Source: Saccharothrix deserti (GTDB lineage Bacteria; Actinomycetota; Actinomycetes; Mycobacteriales; Pseudonocardiaceae). Taken from it: 64,000 nucleotides of DNA. The translations under genes were made by a program, and so were the position numbers. The notes beneath the pieces were generated by a model. The model did not search any database. It was not told where the DNA came from and saw only the letters and a list, made by a program, of their open reading frames with translations. This document shows positions 1-8,771 of the stretch, in pieces. Every line of letters begins with the position of its first letter. The first letter of the stretch is position 1. The stretch spans positions 368,842 through 432,841 of the forward strand of contig NZ_ML775960.1 in NCBI RefSeq assembly GCF_009769385.1, read 5' to 3'.

Positions 1-1152
1 CAGCACCAGCAACGCGTCCAGGATCTCGTGCACGACCCGGTCGGTGACCAGCATGGTCGTCAGCCAGGCGTGCGCGGCCAGGTCGAACAGCGAGCCGCCG
101 TGCGCCGGAATCCGGAGCTCCGGGTGTTCGCAGCCGCCGTGGATGGCGCTGAACGTCGCCAGCAGCCGGAACCAGGCGGCTTCGCGCCGGTCGATGACCT
201 CCTCGCCGAGCCGGTCACGATCCTCGGTCAGCTGCTGGTACAGCTCGGTGACGGCATACCCGCCCGCGTACACCGGGTCCTTGACGGGCAGCAGCTCGCG
301 CTGCTCGGCGTAGAGCAGGAACACCAGGCGCATCAACGTGGTCAGGGCGGCCCGGTAGATCTCCCGCTCCTCCACGTCGGCCAGCAGCGCGCCGCCCGCC
401 TCGCGGTCGAGCCGGGCGAACTCGCCGACCAGCAGTTCCACCGCCTGCCGAACCTGGTTGCCCAACGTGTCGGTGACCTGGGACTGCTCGTCCTCGGTGC
501 GGGCGAACAACGCGGCCAGCGTGTCCGGCCGGTCCGAGGGCGCGAGCACGCGTTGGGCCGACAACAGGGACGCGAAGGCGCGCAGCAGCAGCGGCTCCTC
601 CGACCACAGGTCGGCGTCGAACACGGCCGTGCTCGTCGGGCCGCCGGGGCGGGCGTGCACCAGAGTCCAGAAACGGCCGTCGGTGAGCAGCGCCAGCGGC
701 GTGCCGGTGTCACGACACACCCGCGCGGCCAGCTCGGGCTCGACCTCGTGCCGGTAGACGTGCAGCTTCGCCGCCCGGCCGCCGGGTGCCTGCGGATCGG
801 GGCCGATCGCCACCTGGTCGGGCTTGACCGGGCCTTCGATCTCGAACTCGGCCAACGCGGTGTCGCGCAGCACGGACGGCGGGTAGCGCAGCAGGTCACC
901 GAACACGAAGTCCTGCCACAGCACGCGCAGTCGGTCGGGGTCGGCGTCGAACTCGGCCCACGCCTGCCGCACCCGTTCCCGCAGCGGCTGGGGCAACGCC
1001 TCGACGCCGTTCGGGAACGCGGAGGTGAGCACGGGCAGGCCGATGAACGGGCCGTCCGGGCGCAGCAGCGCGATCCACTCGGCGTGCTGCTCCACCGCGC
1101 TGGGCGCCTTGGGACGTCGCGTCCCGGGCGACTTGGCCGACGCGGCGGTCAT
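1..1152 (-). CDS. drmMI: DISARM adenine methyltransferase DrmMI, N-terminal part (cut by left edge)
   Basis: The 384 visible codons (starting MTAASAKSPGTRRP) read without a stop to base 1, so the C-terminal part is missing. In class 1 DISARM, drmMI follows drmD and encodes an Eco57I/PglX-type N6-adenine DNA methylase that marks host DNA as self. Only the domain ahead of the catalytic core is visible; the SAM-binding and NPPY motifs would lie off the edge. The visible part looks like the N-terminal region of such large methylases, with segments such as FIGLPVLTSAFPNG and LMRLVFLLYAEQRELLP. The ATG overlaps the drmD stop as ATGA (1149-1152), so the two are translationally coupled. The assignment rests mainly on its drmD neighbour and N-terminal resemblance. 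A methylase of another defence system is the alternative. Confidence 0.72.
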   Translation of the reverse strand, partial: MTAASAKSPGTRRPKAPSAVEQHAEWIALLRPDGPFIGLPVLTSAFPNGVEALPQPLRERVRQAWAEFDADPDRLRVLWQDFVFGDLLRYPPSVLRDTALAEFEIEGPVKPDQVAIGPDPQAPGGRAAKLHVYRHEVEPELAARVCRDTGTPLALLTDGRFWTLVHARPGGPTSTAVFDADLWSEEPLLLRAFASLLSAQRVLAPSDRPDTLAALFARTEDEQSQVTDTLGNQVRQAVELLVGEFARLDREAGGALLADVEEREIYRAALTTLMRLVFLLYAEQRELLPVKDPVYAGGYAVTELYQQLTEDRDRLGEEVIDRREAAWFRLLATFSAIHGGCEHPELRIPAHGGSLFDLAAHAWLTTMLVTDRVVHEILDALLVL

Positions 1153-4100
1153 CGGGTTGCTCCTCGTGCGATCGCGGACGGCACCAGCAGCGTCACGGCC
1201 ACCGGGAACCACCGGGTCGTGGGGTCGGCGTAGCGGCGGCGCAACGCCTTCTCCTCCCGCTCCCGCTGTTCGGGGATCGCCTCCAGCCGGGCCCGCAGCG
1301 CATCGCGGTCGGCGTTGAGCTGGTCGCGCTCGTCGATCTCGAACAGGCTCGGCTGCCACACGTCCTGGTCGTCCAGCGCGATCTCGATGGACTTCGCCAG
1401 TTCCTCCAGCACCTTGCCGATGCCCTCGACCTCCTCGTCGCACCGGTCGCGCAGCATCGCCCGCATACTGCGCAGCCGCTGGTCGGCGCGGGTGTTCAGG
1501 GCCTTGGCCAGCGGGTCGGACAGCGTCGGCCACAGCTCGGTGAACTTGTCGCGCATGGCGTCGGCCGGCTCCTCCGACGCGGCGGCCAGCAGGGCGTCCA
1601 CCTCGTCGACCTTGCGGATGAGCGAGAACTTGCCCTGCTCGATCAGACCACCCGCGGACACGATCTCCTCGTGGAGTCGACTGCCGTCCGCACCCGTGAC
1701 GACGACGCGGCCGTGCGCGATCACCGCGGGCACGCGCAACGTGTCACCGCGGACGACCCGCGTGGTGATGCGGCGCAGCTTCCCGCCCGCACCGGCCTTC
1801 GTCTGCGCCCACAGCTCGGCGCGCAGCAGCCTCATGCACATCTGCACCAGCCGGTGCCCCAAGTGCAGCAGCACCACGTCGGTGCGTCCGCCGACAGCCT
1901 CCTGGTCGAAGCTGACCGGCCGCTCCTCACCGGTGACCGGGTGGCGCAGGCCCTCGTTGCGGGCCGAAGCCCAGGCGCCCGGCAACTCGGGCAGCCGGAA
2001 CACCTCGCCGCCGAACCCCGGCGGCGGTGTCGCGGGCCGCAGGTCCTGGCGGTGTGCCAGCCGCAGGGCGGTGCTCACCACCCGGCGCACCGTCTCCGGG
2101 TTCAGGTTGAGCTTGGCACGGCTGGAGCGCAGCTCCTCGGTCAGCCGTTCCAGGTCACGGGCGAGGTCGCGCTCCACCTTCAGGCGTGCGCGGCCGGAGC
2201 GTTGGACGATCTCCCGGTCCGCGGTCTGCCAGTCACCGCGCTCACCGACCATCTTCTGCTCGATCTGCGCGGCGATCACCTCACCCGCGCTGCCGAGGTC
2301 CTCGCGGATCTGGTGCACCTTGCGGACGGCGACCTCCAGGAAGGCCAACTCGTCCTCCAGCGATCCCTCGGCGAAGTCCTCCTTCTCCCAGCCCTTCGGC
2401 ACGAAGTGGTGCACCTTCACCACCTCCGCGGGCTGCCCGTGCCGGTCGACGCGACCGTTGCGCTGCTCCAGCCGGTTCGGGTTCCACGGGATCTCCCAGT
2501 GCAGCACGCGGTGGCAGTGGCGTTGCAGGTTGATGCCCTCGCTGGCCGCGTCCGTCGCCAGCAGGATGCGCATCTCGTCCAGCCGCGGATCCTCGGTGAA
2601 GACGTTCTTGATGCGTTCCCGCTCGTCGACGTCCTGGCCGCCGTAGAGCAGGGCGATCTTCTCCGGCCGGTAGCCCGCGTTCAGCAGCCGCTCGTGCAGC
2701 CAGCGCTGGGTGTCCCGGTACTCGGTGAAAATGATGATCCGCTCGTCGTCCCGGTCCACGATCGGCCGGAGGTGCGCCAGCAGCGCGGCGACCTTGCGGT
2801 CCGCGCGGTTCTGCGCGTCCCGTGCCCAGTCGCGCAGCTGCTCCAGCAGCGCCTTCTCCCGAGCCGACAACGGGGGTGCGCCGCGGCGGGCCACGCGCAG
2901 GGCGTCCGCCTCGGCTTCCCGGTAGCGGCTGCTGTCGGCGTCGTCCTCGTCCGCGGCCTCGGTGACCCGGTCGATCAACACGGGCAACGCGTGTGCGAGA
3001 GGTCGGCCGTCGGTGTCGCGTTCGCGCTCCGCCATCGTCGTCAGGTGCACGTCGACCGTCTCGGCGAACGCCTTGGGCGAGGAGAACAGCCGGCGCTTGA
3101 GCAGGGTGGTGACGAAGTCCGCGGCCGTCTTGGAGCCGGTGCCGCGTCGGCTCTCGCTGTACTGGCGCAGCAGGTCGTGGGCGTGGCGCTCCTCGGCGGA
3201 GTGATCCACCTCCAGGTAGTCCAGCTCACGGGTGCCGAAGTACGACGAGCCGTCCCACTTCTTCGGCAACTCGCTCTTGAGCCTGCGCACCATCGCCCGC
3301 TTGAGCTGCGCCTCGCTCGGCCTGACGTTGCGCGCGAAACGCTGGTCGTCCAGCAGCTCCAGCAGCGCGGTGAAGGACTCCAGGTATCCGTTGTGCGGAG
3401 TCGCCGACAGGAACAGGCGGTGCTCGCAGTGCGGGGCCAGGGTGCGGACGGCCTTGGTCCGAAGCGAGTCGACCGCGTACCTGCCGCGACCGGACGGCGC
3501 GCACGTGTGCACCTCGTCCACGACGAGCAGGTCGAACTTCCTCGGGTACTCCGGGGTGCTCGGCAGGACCTGGTCGAGCAGGCGCATGGGGCGGGTCCGC
3601 TTGAGCCAGTCGATGCTGACGATGAGCCTCGGGTAGTGCGTCCACGGGTTGGTGTGCGGGCCGCGTGCCCGGCGCAACTGCTTGAGCAGGTCGGAGTCGA
3701 CGATGCGGAAGTCCAGGCCGAACTTGTCCCGCATCTCGTCACGCCACTGCAGGGTCAACCCGGCCGGGCACACGATCAGCATCGTGCGGGCGCGGTGGCG
3801 CAGCGCCAGTTCCTGCATGACCAGACCCGCTTCGATGGTCTTGCCCATGCCGACGTCGTCCGCGATCAGCAAGTTCGTGCGCGGCATCGACAGGGCCCGC
3901 ACCACCGGGTCGAGCTGGTAGTCCTCGATCTGGATGCCCGAGCGGAACGGGGCCTGGAGCGCGGTGGTGTCCGCCGAGGCGATGGCGCCCCAGCGCACCG
4001 CGTCGAGGAAGGCGTCCAGCTCGGCCGGGTCGTCGAAGCCGTGCTCGGGGCCGGGCAGCACGGCCGTCTCGTGGACCACCGCGCCGATCTCCAGCTCCCA

Positions 4101-4298
4101 GACGACCTGGAGCGTCTCCTCCCGGGCGTCGTCCTCGATGCTGACCAGCGTCACGAGGTGCGTCGGCGGGGTGGAGAAGAAGTGCGGGTCGCTGCTCGCG
4201 ATCTCACTGCGCACGACGTCCGACGTGACCCACTGGCGATTACGCACCGTGACGAGCTGTCCCTGAACGGGCACCACCGAAGCTTCGACTGTCGTCAC
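1149..4298 (-). CDS. drmD: DISARM SNF2-like helicase DrmD
   Basis: Large SNF2-family ATPase of 1049 aa, the usual size for DrmD, the helicase that defines class 1 DISARM. The helicase N-lobe carries Walker A DDVGMGKT (residues about 147-154) and the DEAH-box variant VVDEVHT (about 259-265). The C-lobe carries TEYRDTQRWLHERL, then EGINLQRHCHRVLHWEIPW and the arginine-rich motif VI NRLEQRNGRVDRHGQ. A long helical C-terminal region follows. The start is taken at GTG 4298 because GAGGGAG lies 5-6 bases upstream; the frame stays open 11 codons further. It overlaps drmMI by 4 bases. In DISARM it is thought to act on incoming phage DNA with DrmA, DrmB and DrmC, none of which lies in the window. A hairpin separates it from the carbonic anhydrase operon upstream. 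Confidence 0.82.
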   Translation of the reverse strand: MTTVEASVVPVQGQLVTVRNRQWVTSDVVRSEIASSDPHFFSTPPTHLVTLVSIEDDAREETLQVVWELEIGAVVHETAVLPGPEHGFDDPAELDAFLDAVRWGAIASADTTALQAPFRSGIQIEDYQLDPVVRALSMPRTNLLIADDVGMGKTIEAGLVMQELALRHRARTMLIVCPAGLTLQWRDEMRDKFGLDFRIVDSDLLKQLRRARGPHTNPWTHYPRLIVSIDWLKRTRPMRLLDQVLPSTPEYPRKFDLLVVDEVHTCAPSGRGRYAVDSLRTKAVRTLAPHCEHRLFLSATPHNGYLESFTALLELLDDQRFARNVRPSEAQLKRAMVRRLKSELPKKWDGSSYFGTRELDYLEVDHSAEERHAHDLLRQYSESRRGTGSKTAADFVTTLLKRRLFSSPKAFAETVDVHLTTMAERERDTDGRPLAHALPVLIDRVTEAADEDDADSSRYREAEADALRVARRGAPPLSAREKALLEQLRDWARDAQNRADRKVAALLAHLRPIVDRDDERIIIFTEYRDTQRWLHERLLNAGYRPEKIALLYGGQDVDERERIKNVFTEDPRLDEMRILLATDAASEGINLQRHCHRVLHWEIPWNPNRLEQRNGRVDRHGQPAEVVKVHHFVPKGWEKEDFAEGSLEDELAFLEVAVRKVHQIREDLGSAGEVIAAQIEQKMVGERGDWQTADREIVQRSGRARLKVERDLARDLERLTEELRSSRAKLNLNPETVRRVVSTALRLAHRQDLRPATPPPGFGGEVFRLPELPGAWASARNEGLRHPVTGEERPVSFDQEAVGGRTDVVLLHLGHRLVQMCMRLLRAELWAQTKAGAGGKLRRITTRVVRGDTLRVPAVIAHGRVVVTGADGSRLHEEIVSAGGLIEQGKFSLIRKVDEVDALLAAASEEPADAMRDKFTELWPTLSDPLAKALNTRADQRLRSMRAMLRDRCDEEVEGIGKVLEELAKSIEIALDDQDVWQPSLFEIDERDQLNADRDALRARLEAIPEQREREEKALRRRYADPTTRWFPVAVTLLVPSAIARGATR

Positions 4299-4417
4299 GT
4301 CACTCCCTCGATCCGGACGAGCACCGGACAACTTACTCGGCGCTACGGTCCGTGGTCACCGAGATCGGAGGGTGACGACAAGGTGTCGCCACTGCGTGGC
4401 CTTGGTCGACGTGGAGC

Positions 4418-4460
4418 AGGGCGTCGTGCCCCTGCGCGACGCACAGGGGCACGACACCCT
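4418..4460 (-). terminator. GC-rich hairpin downstream of sulP
   Basis: GTCGTGCCCCTG (4423-4434) and CAGGGGCACGAC (4444-4455) form a perfect 12-bp stem with a 9-base loop. AGGG/CCCT extends it beyond one mismatch. It lies between the sulP stop and the drmD start on the same strand, so it probably ends the carbonic anhydrase / sulP transcript. There is no U-tract, which is common for actinobacterial terminators. A second, weaker dyad, GTGACGACA-AGG-TGTCGCCAC, lies at 4372-4392 and could be an operator for drmD. Confidence 0.55.
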
Positions 4461-4496
4461 TCGAGAACGCTTCCGGTCGGTCCGTTCCCGGATTGA

Positions 4497-5942
4497 TCAG
4501 TCGGCGGACACCGGGTGGATCAGTTCCACGCCGGCGCGCCGCGCGGCCCAGTGGTCGATCGCCTGGCCGCACGCCTGGTCGAGGTGGTGGACGCCGGTCA
4601 GGTCCACCCGGACCCTGCTGTCGGGCAGGGCTTCCAGGGTTTCCAGGAGTCCGGGCAGCTTGAGGAACGTCGCGTTGCCGCGCACCGCCACGTGGTGGTG
4701 GTCCTCGCCGTGCGCGGTCACCGTGACGGTCAGGCGGGACATGTCCCAGGCCGTCTTGACCACCGCCGCCAGCAGGCCGACGAGGGTGCCGGTGAGCAGG
4801 TCCGTCAGCACGATCAGACCGGCGGTGAGCACCAGCACGGCGGCTTCCGCGCGGTCGGCGCGGGCCAGGTCCAGGACTTGCCTGGGCGCCAGGAGTTTCC
4901 AGCCCGCCTGCACGAGCAGCGCGGCCAGGACCGCCAGCGGGACGTACGACAGCACGTCCGGCAGCAGCACCACGAACACCAGCAGCCACGCGCCGTGCAG
5001 CACGCGGGACAGGCGGGTGCGGGCGCCGGCGTCCACATTGGACGCGCTGCGCACGATCACGGCGGTCATCGGCAACGCGCCGAGCACACCGCACACCGTG
5101 TTGCCGACGCCCTGCGCGACGAGTTCCTTGTCGTACCTCGTCCGGGGACCGCTGTGCATCCGGTCCACGGCCGCCGCGCTGAACAGGCTCTCCGCCGACG
5201 CCACCAGGGCGAACGTCAGCATCGCGCCCAGCACACCGGCGTCCAGCAGGGAGAAGTCGACCAGCGACACCACCTCGGTCAGCGGGCCGACCGAGATGCG
5301 CGGCAACGGCAGCAGCACCCCGACCGCGGAGGCGACCACGACGGCCACCAGCATGCCCGGCACCGCGCGCCACGGCGTGCGCTTCCACAGCCACGCCACC
5401 ACCAGCGTCAGCACGCCGACGGCCAGGCCGCTCAAGCCGACCGACGTCGTCACCGCCGCACGGGCGAGGTCGAGCAGCCCGGAGATCTTGTCACCGGTCG
5501 TCGCGGGCTGGTCCTGCCCGGCGAACGGGTAGAGCTGGCCCAGCACGAGCACCAGGCCGATGCCCGCGAGCATGCCCTGGACCACGGCGGGCGAGATGGC
5601 GCGGAACCAGCGGCCCAGCCGCAGCAGGCCCATCGACACCTGGAGCAGGCCCGCCCCGAGGACGATGAGGCCGAGCGCGCCCAGGCCGTGCGCCGCGACG
5701 GTGTCCGCGACCAGCACGGTCAGGCCCGCCGCCGGTCCGCTGACCTGCATGGTGCTGCCGGGCAGCAGGCCGACCACGAGGCCGCCCACCACACCGGTGA
5801 TGATGCCCAGTTCCGCCGGGACGCCGGAGGCCACGGCGATGCCCACGCACAGCGGGAGCGCCACCAGGAACACCACCAGCGACGCGCCGACGTCGGGCCA
5901 GAAGGACGGCCGCCCCGGCGGGGCGGAACGTTCGGTTTTCAT
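4497..5942 (-). CDS. SulP (SLC26) family anion transporter, probable bicarbonate importer
   Basis: Integral membrane transporter of 481 aa. Roughly 10-14 hydrophobic segments fill residues 15-400, beginning with the SulP signature around GIAVASGVPAELGIITG and the proline-rich PGSTMQVSGPAAG motif. A C-terminal STAS-like domain (about 400-475) contains DLTGVHHLDQAC. SulP proteins move sulfate, bicarbonate or dicarboxylates. The beta-carbonic anhydrase gene 37 bases upstream on the same strand points to bicarbonate, as in BicA-type systems; this is inference. The start is ATG 5942 (MKTERSAPP). The frame is open further upstream but that part lacks membrane character. The sulfur operon is 25 kb away, which weakens a sulfate role. 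Confidence 0.85.
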   Translation of the reverse strand: MKTERSAPPGRPSFWPDVGASLVVFLVALPLCVGIAVASGVPAELGIITGVVGGLVVGLLPGSTMQVSGPAAGLTVLVADTVAAHGLGALGLIVLGAGLLQVSMGLLRLGRWFRAISPAVVQGMLAGIGLVLVLGQLYPFAGQDQPATTGDKISGLLDLARAAVTTSVGLSGLAVGVLTLVVAWLWKRTPWRAVPGMLVAVVVASAVGVLLPLPRISVGPLTEVVSLVDFSLLDAGVLGAMLTFALVASAESLFSAAAVDRMHSGPRTRYDKELVAQGVGNTVCGVLGALPMTAVIVRSASNVDAGARTRLSRVLHGAWLLVFVVLLPDVLSYVPLAVLAALLVQAGWKLLAPRQVLDLARADRAEAAVLVLTAGLIVLTDLLTGTLVGLLAAVVKTAWDMSRLTVTVTAHGEDHHHVAVRGNATFLKLPGLLETLEALPDSRVRVDLTGVHHLDQACGQAIDHWAARRAGVELIHPVSAD

Positions 5943-5979
5943 GCTCACTCGATGACTCCGCGGAAGTCGGGGCAGCCGC

Positions 5980-6570
5980 TCACAGCGGCTGGAACAGGTC
6001 CGAGCGGTGGGCGAAGACCTCACCGGACTCGATGTCGTAGAACCACCCGTGCACGCGCAGGTCGCCGGATTCGACGCGCTCCCGCACGAACGGGTAGTCG
6101 CCCAGCTCGTCGAGCTGGGCGAGGACGTGCTGTTGGCCCTCCGCGCGCAGCGCCTCGTCCGGCCGCGCGGTGCCCGATCGGAACCGGGCGTGCGAGGCGA
6201 GCCAGCGCCGCATGTTGGGCAGGTGGTCGAGCGCGGGCCGGCCCGCGTGGAGGGCCTTGACCGCGCCGCAGTGCGAGTGCCCGCACACCACGATCTCGGT
6301 GACGCCCAGCTGCACGACCGCGAACTCGATGGTCGCGATCTCGCTGGACGCGGACTCGGGGTGGTAGGCGGGGATGACGTTGCCCGCCGTGCGCAGTTCG
6401 AACAGGCTGCCCGGCTCGGCGCCGGTGATGTCGGCGGTCACGATGCGTGAGTCTGCGCAGGTGATGAACAGTGCGGTCGGTGATTGGCCGGCGGCGAGCC
6501 TGCGCCCCGTTTCGGGGGATCTGCGCAGCGAATGCGTGCGGGCGTGCTGGACCAGTTGACGGAATTCCAT
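5980..6570 (-). CDS. beta-class carbonic anhydrase
   Basis: Cytoplasmic zinc enzyme interconverting CO2 and bicarbonate, 196 aa, normal for the beta class. The zinc ligands are all present: Cys38 and Asp40 in CADSR, His98 and Cys101 in CGHSHCGAVK, with the RTAGN loop at 60-64. The start is ATG 6570 (MEFRQLVQH), preceded by GGGGA at a good distance; the open frame continues 86 codons upstream but is arginine/proline-rich and not protein-like. It is followed by a SulP transporter in the same direction, so the two likely form a bicarbonate uptake and hydration unit. A small secreted protein gene lies just upstream on the same strand and may be co-transcribed. Confidence 0.93.
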   Translation of the reverse strand: MEFRQLVQHARTHSLRRSPETGRRLAAGQSPTALFITCADSRIVTADITGAEPGSLFELRTAGNVIPAYHPESASSEIATIEFAVVQLGVTEIVVCGHSHCGAVKALHAGRPALDHLPNMRRWLASHARFRSGTARPDEALRAEGQQHVLAQLDELGDYPFVRERVESGDLRVHGWFYDIESGEVFAHRSDLFQPL

Positions 6571-6629
6571 CGGATTTTCCCCACTCGTCGGTGGTCGGAC
6601 GATGCGATCGACTGGCGGTGGGGCGCCGA

Positions 6630-6971
6630 TCAGTGCCGGAACACCTGTAAGGCCGATGGGGTCGACCAGGTGCGGAGGTGTTCCTGCCGTCCTCGTCCGG
6701 TGGTCGGGGCGACGCACGCCGCGGCGTCGCGGCGCTTCGTGCCGACGACCTGGCGCGAGGCGTTCTCGGCGGGTCTGGCCGGCGACGATCGGGTGGACCA
6801 AGATCGCGGCTCGGGACCGTTGCGGCACTCCCGGACGGGTTCCTCTTCGGACCCGGCCGCCGTCGCGTGCACGGCGGGAGCGACCCGCACGACCTGGGCG
6901 TGACCGAACGGTGATGGGGCCAGCACGGCGAGGAGCGCCAATGCGACCATTGTTACGACAACACGCGCCAT
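6630..6971 (-). CDS. small secreted protein of unknown function
   Basis: A 113-aa open frame opening with a clear export signal: MARVVVTMVALALLAVLAPS followed by a small-residue region, with cleavage likely near residue 25-40. The remainder is polar, rich in Arg, Pro and Ala, with two cysteines, and no family is recognised. The start at ATG 6971 is supported by a GGGGGG ribosome-binding site 5 bases upstream. It sits 59 bases ahead of the carbonic anhydrase gene, so it could be the first gene of that operon. The C-terminal half has unremarkable composition, so the true end of selection is uncertain. Confidence 0.55.
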   Translation of the reverse strand: MARVVVTMVALALLAVLAPSPFGHAQVVRVAPAVHATAAGSEEEPVRECRNGPEPRSWSTRSSPARPAENASRQVVGTKRRDAAACVAPTTGRGRQEHLRTWSTPSALQVFRH

Positions 6972-7125
6972 GACACCCCCCGATGAGCTGCGACTGACTC
7001 CAGTGTCACAAAGCAGGGTGACGTGAGGGTTAATGCGGAAGCTTCTTCGTGCACTCACCTGGATATTCACTCGATGGTTCGTGACGCAGATCATCAAACG
7101 GGTGAACGATCACCCACCGTGACGA

Positions 7126-7557
7126 CTAGTGGAGGGCGGCCAGCACGAACGACGCACCGGCGGCGAGCGACAGGAGCGCCCGGACGTGGTTCGCGGGCAC
7201 CCACTCGCGGAGGTAGCGCTCCCAGTACTCGGGCGTGCCGAGCCGTTCCAGCTCGTTGTTGCGCGGGACGTGGAAGGCGGCCGTGAACACGATCCCGCCC
7301 AGGACGTAGAGGGCCGCGCCCGCCCACGCCCACGGGTCGCCCTCGAACGCCGCGACCACGCCGACGACCGCCGTGCCGAGGAAGAGCCCGAGGAACGCCG
7401 GGTTCACCAGGGCGGTGTTGATCGACCGCATGGCGGCGATGCCCTCCGCCGGCTCGGCCCGCCGCAGACCGGGCATGACCATCGCGGAGAACGCGAAGAA
7501 GACTCCTGCCATCATCCCGCAGCCGAGGGCCGCGATGATCGTCACCGTGGGGAACAT
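7126..7557 (-). CDS. DUF1772 (anthrone oxygenase-like) membrane protein
   Basis: A 143-aa protein with four predicted membrane helices (about 4-27, 48-66, 72-93 and 122-142). It has the DUF1772 pattern: a first helix containing GVFFAFSAMVMPGL, the motif SINTALVNPAF, and the conserved FHVPRNNELERL stretch ahead of the last helix. The family includes non-haem anthrone oxygenases of polyketide pathways, but most actinobacterial members are uncharacterised. The start is taken at ATG 7557 (MFPTVTIIA). It is divergent from an AraC regulator 83 bases away, a common pairing that suggests the regulator controls it. Confidence 0.8.
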   Translation of the reverse strand: MFPTVTIIAALGCGMMAGVFFAFSAMVMPGLRRAEPAEGIAAMRSINTALVNPAFLGLFLGTAVVGVVAAFEGDPWAWAGAALYVLGGIVFTAAFHVPRNNELERLGTPEYWERYLREWVPANHVRALLSLAAGASFVLAALH

Positions 7558-7640
7558 GCGGTCAGTCAAGTCGACGGGTCCTGGACTTTCCATCGCCTGA
7601 GAGCTCGAACGCATACGCGGGCGTCTCTAGGCTTGCGCAC

Positions 7641-8567
7641 GTGGACGCTCTCGCCGGGCTGCTGGACGGGCCGCGCGCTCGTGGCGCGTTCCTCATGCGC
7701 ACCGTCCTCGACCCGCCGTGGTCGCTGCGCATCGAGGACCGCGCGCCGTTGTCCGTGGTGGCGCTGGTGCGCGGCTCCGGGTGGCTGGTGGCCGGTGACG
7801 GCGTTCCCGTGCCGCTGCACGCCGGTGACGTGGCGGTGCTGCGCGGGCCCGACCCGTACACGTTGGCCGACGACCCGGCCACGCCGGTGCAGGCGGTGAT
7901 CCACCCCGGCGAGATCAGCACCACCCCGGACGGCGCGGAGCTGTGCGAGCAGTGGGGGCTGGGCGTGCGGACTTGGGGCGCGAGCCCCGACGGGTCCGTG
8001 GTGATGCTCAGCGGCACGTACCAGCTGGACGGCGAGGTGAGCCGGCGGCTGCTGTCGGTGCTGCCGCCGTCCCTCGTGGCGCCGAGCTCGGAACTGCCCC
8101 TGGTGCCGCTGCTGGCCGCGGAGATCGCACGCGACGAGCCGGGCCAGGAGGCGGTGCTGGACCGGTTGCTGGACCTGCTGCTGATCTCCGTGCTGCGGTC
8201 GTGGTTCTGCCGTCCGGAGGCCAACGCGCCGACGTGGTACTCGGCGCACGCCGACCCGGTGGTGGGGCGTGCGCTGCGGCTCCTGCACGGCGACCCGGCC
8301 CGTCCGTGGACGGTCGCCGCGCTGGCCGAGGCGGTCGGCGTGTCGCGGGCGGCGTTGGCCAGGCGGTTCACCGAACTGGTCGGCGAACCGCCGATGGCCT
8401 ACCTGACCGACTGGCGGCTCACCCTGGCCGCCGACCTGCTGCGCGAGCCGTCCGCCACCCTCGCCGCGGTGGCCCGCCGGGTCGGCTACAGCACCGCGTT
8501 CGCGCTCAGCACGGCGTTCAAACGGGAACGCGGTATCAGCCCATCCGAACACCGCGCCAACGCCTGA
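7641..8567 (+). CDS. AraC family transcriptional regulator (cupin sensor + HTH)
   Basis: A 308-aa regulator. Residues 1-160 form a cupin-type sensor domain, with the recognisable opening MDALAGLLDGPRARGAF and the LRGPDPYTLAD segment. Residues 205-305 form the double helix-turn-helix with PWTVAALAEAVGVSRAALAR, the linker PMAYLTDWRL and the signature RVGYSTAFALSTAFKRERG. The start is GTG 7641, close behind the divergent DUF1772 gene. No strong ribosome-binding site is visible, so the mRNA may be nearly leaderless. Cupin-type AraC regulators next to small redox or membrane enzymes usually respond to a small molecule; the ligand cannot be read from the sequence. Confidence 0.9.
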   Translation: MDALAGLLDGPRARGAFLMRTVLDPPWSLRIEDRAPLSVVALVRGSGWLVAGDGVPVPLHAGDVAVLRGPDPYTLADDPATPVQAVIHPGEISTTPDGAELCEQWGLGVRTWGASPDGSVVMLSGTYQLDGEVSRRLLSVLPPSLVAPSSELPLVPLLAAEIARDEPGQEAVLDRLLDLLLISVLRSWFCRPEANAPTWYSAHADPVVGRALRLLHGDPARPWTVAALAEAVGVSRAALARRFTELVGEPPMAYLTDWRLTLAADLLREPSATLAAVARRVGYSTAFALSTAFKRERGISPSEHRANA

Positions 8568-8704
8568 ACGCCGCCCGGTCGACACATCCCCGTGGTTATC
8601 CCGTCCAGCCGCACAAGATGCACGGCTTCATCCCCGTGGGTGACGTCGCAGAGCGTCCGGCGAGTCGGCAGCTCAAGCTGGGTTGACGGGCGCGACGTGG
8701 CGTT

Positions 8705-8721
8705 TTCCGGATGATCCGGAA
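8705..8721. promoter_or_regulatory. 17-bp palindrome upstream of the beta-propeller gene
   Basis: TTCCGGATGATCCGGAA is a perfect inverted repeat with 8-bp arms and a single central base. It lies 50 bases ahead of the secreted beta-propeller start, in the 204-base gap after the AraC gene. Position and symmetry fit an operator for a dimeric regulator; the regulator is unknown. The rest of this gap shows nothing clear besides the AGGAG site at 8758-8762. Confidence 0.45.
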
Positions 8722-8771
8722 TTCCCCGTGGCCCCGACCACCCACTGGGGACACGACAGGAGTCCAATCAC

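Noticed and set aside
1671-4496. A 941-codon open frame on the + strand
   Set aside because: It is the reverse complement of drmD, driven by GC-biased third positions. The translation is low-complexity Arg/Val/Gln and shows no domain, while the minus strand has clear helicase motifs.
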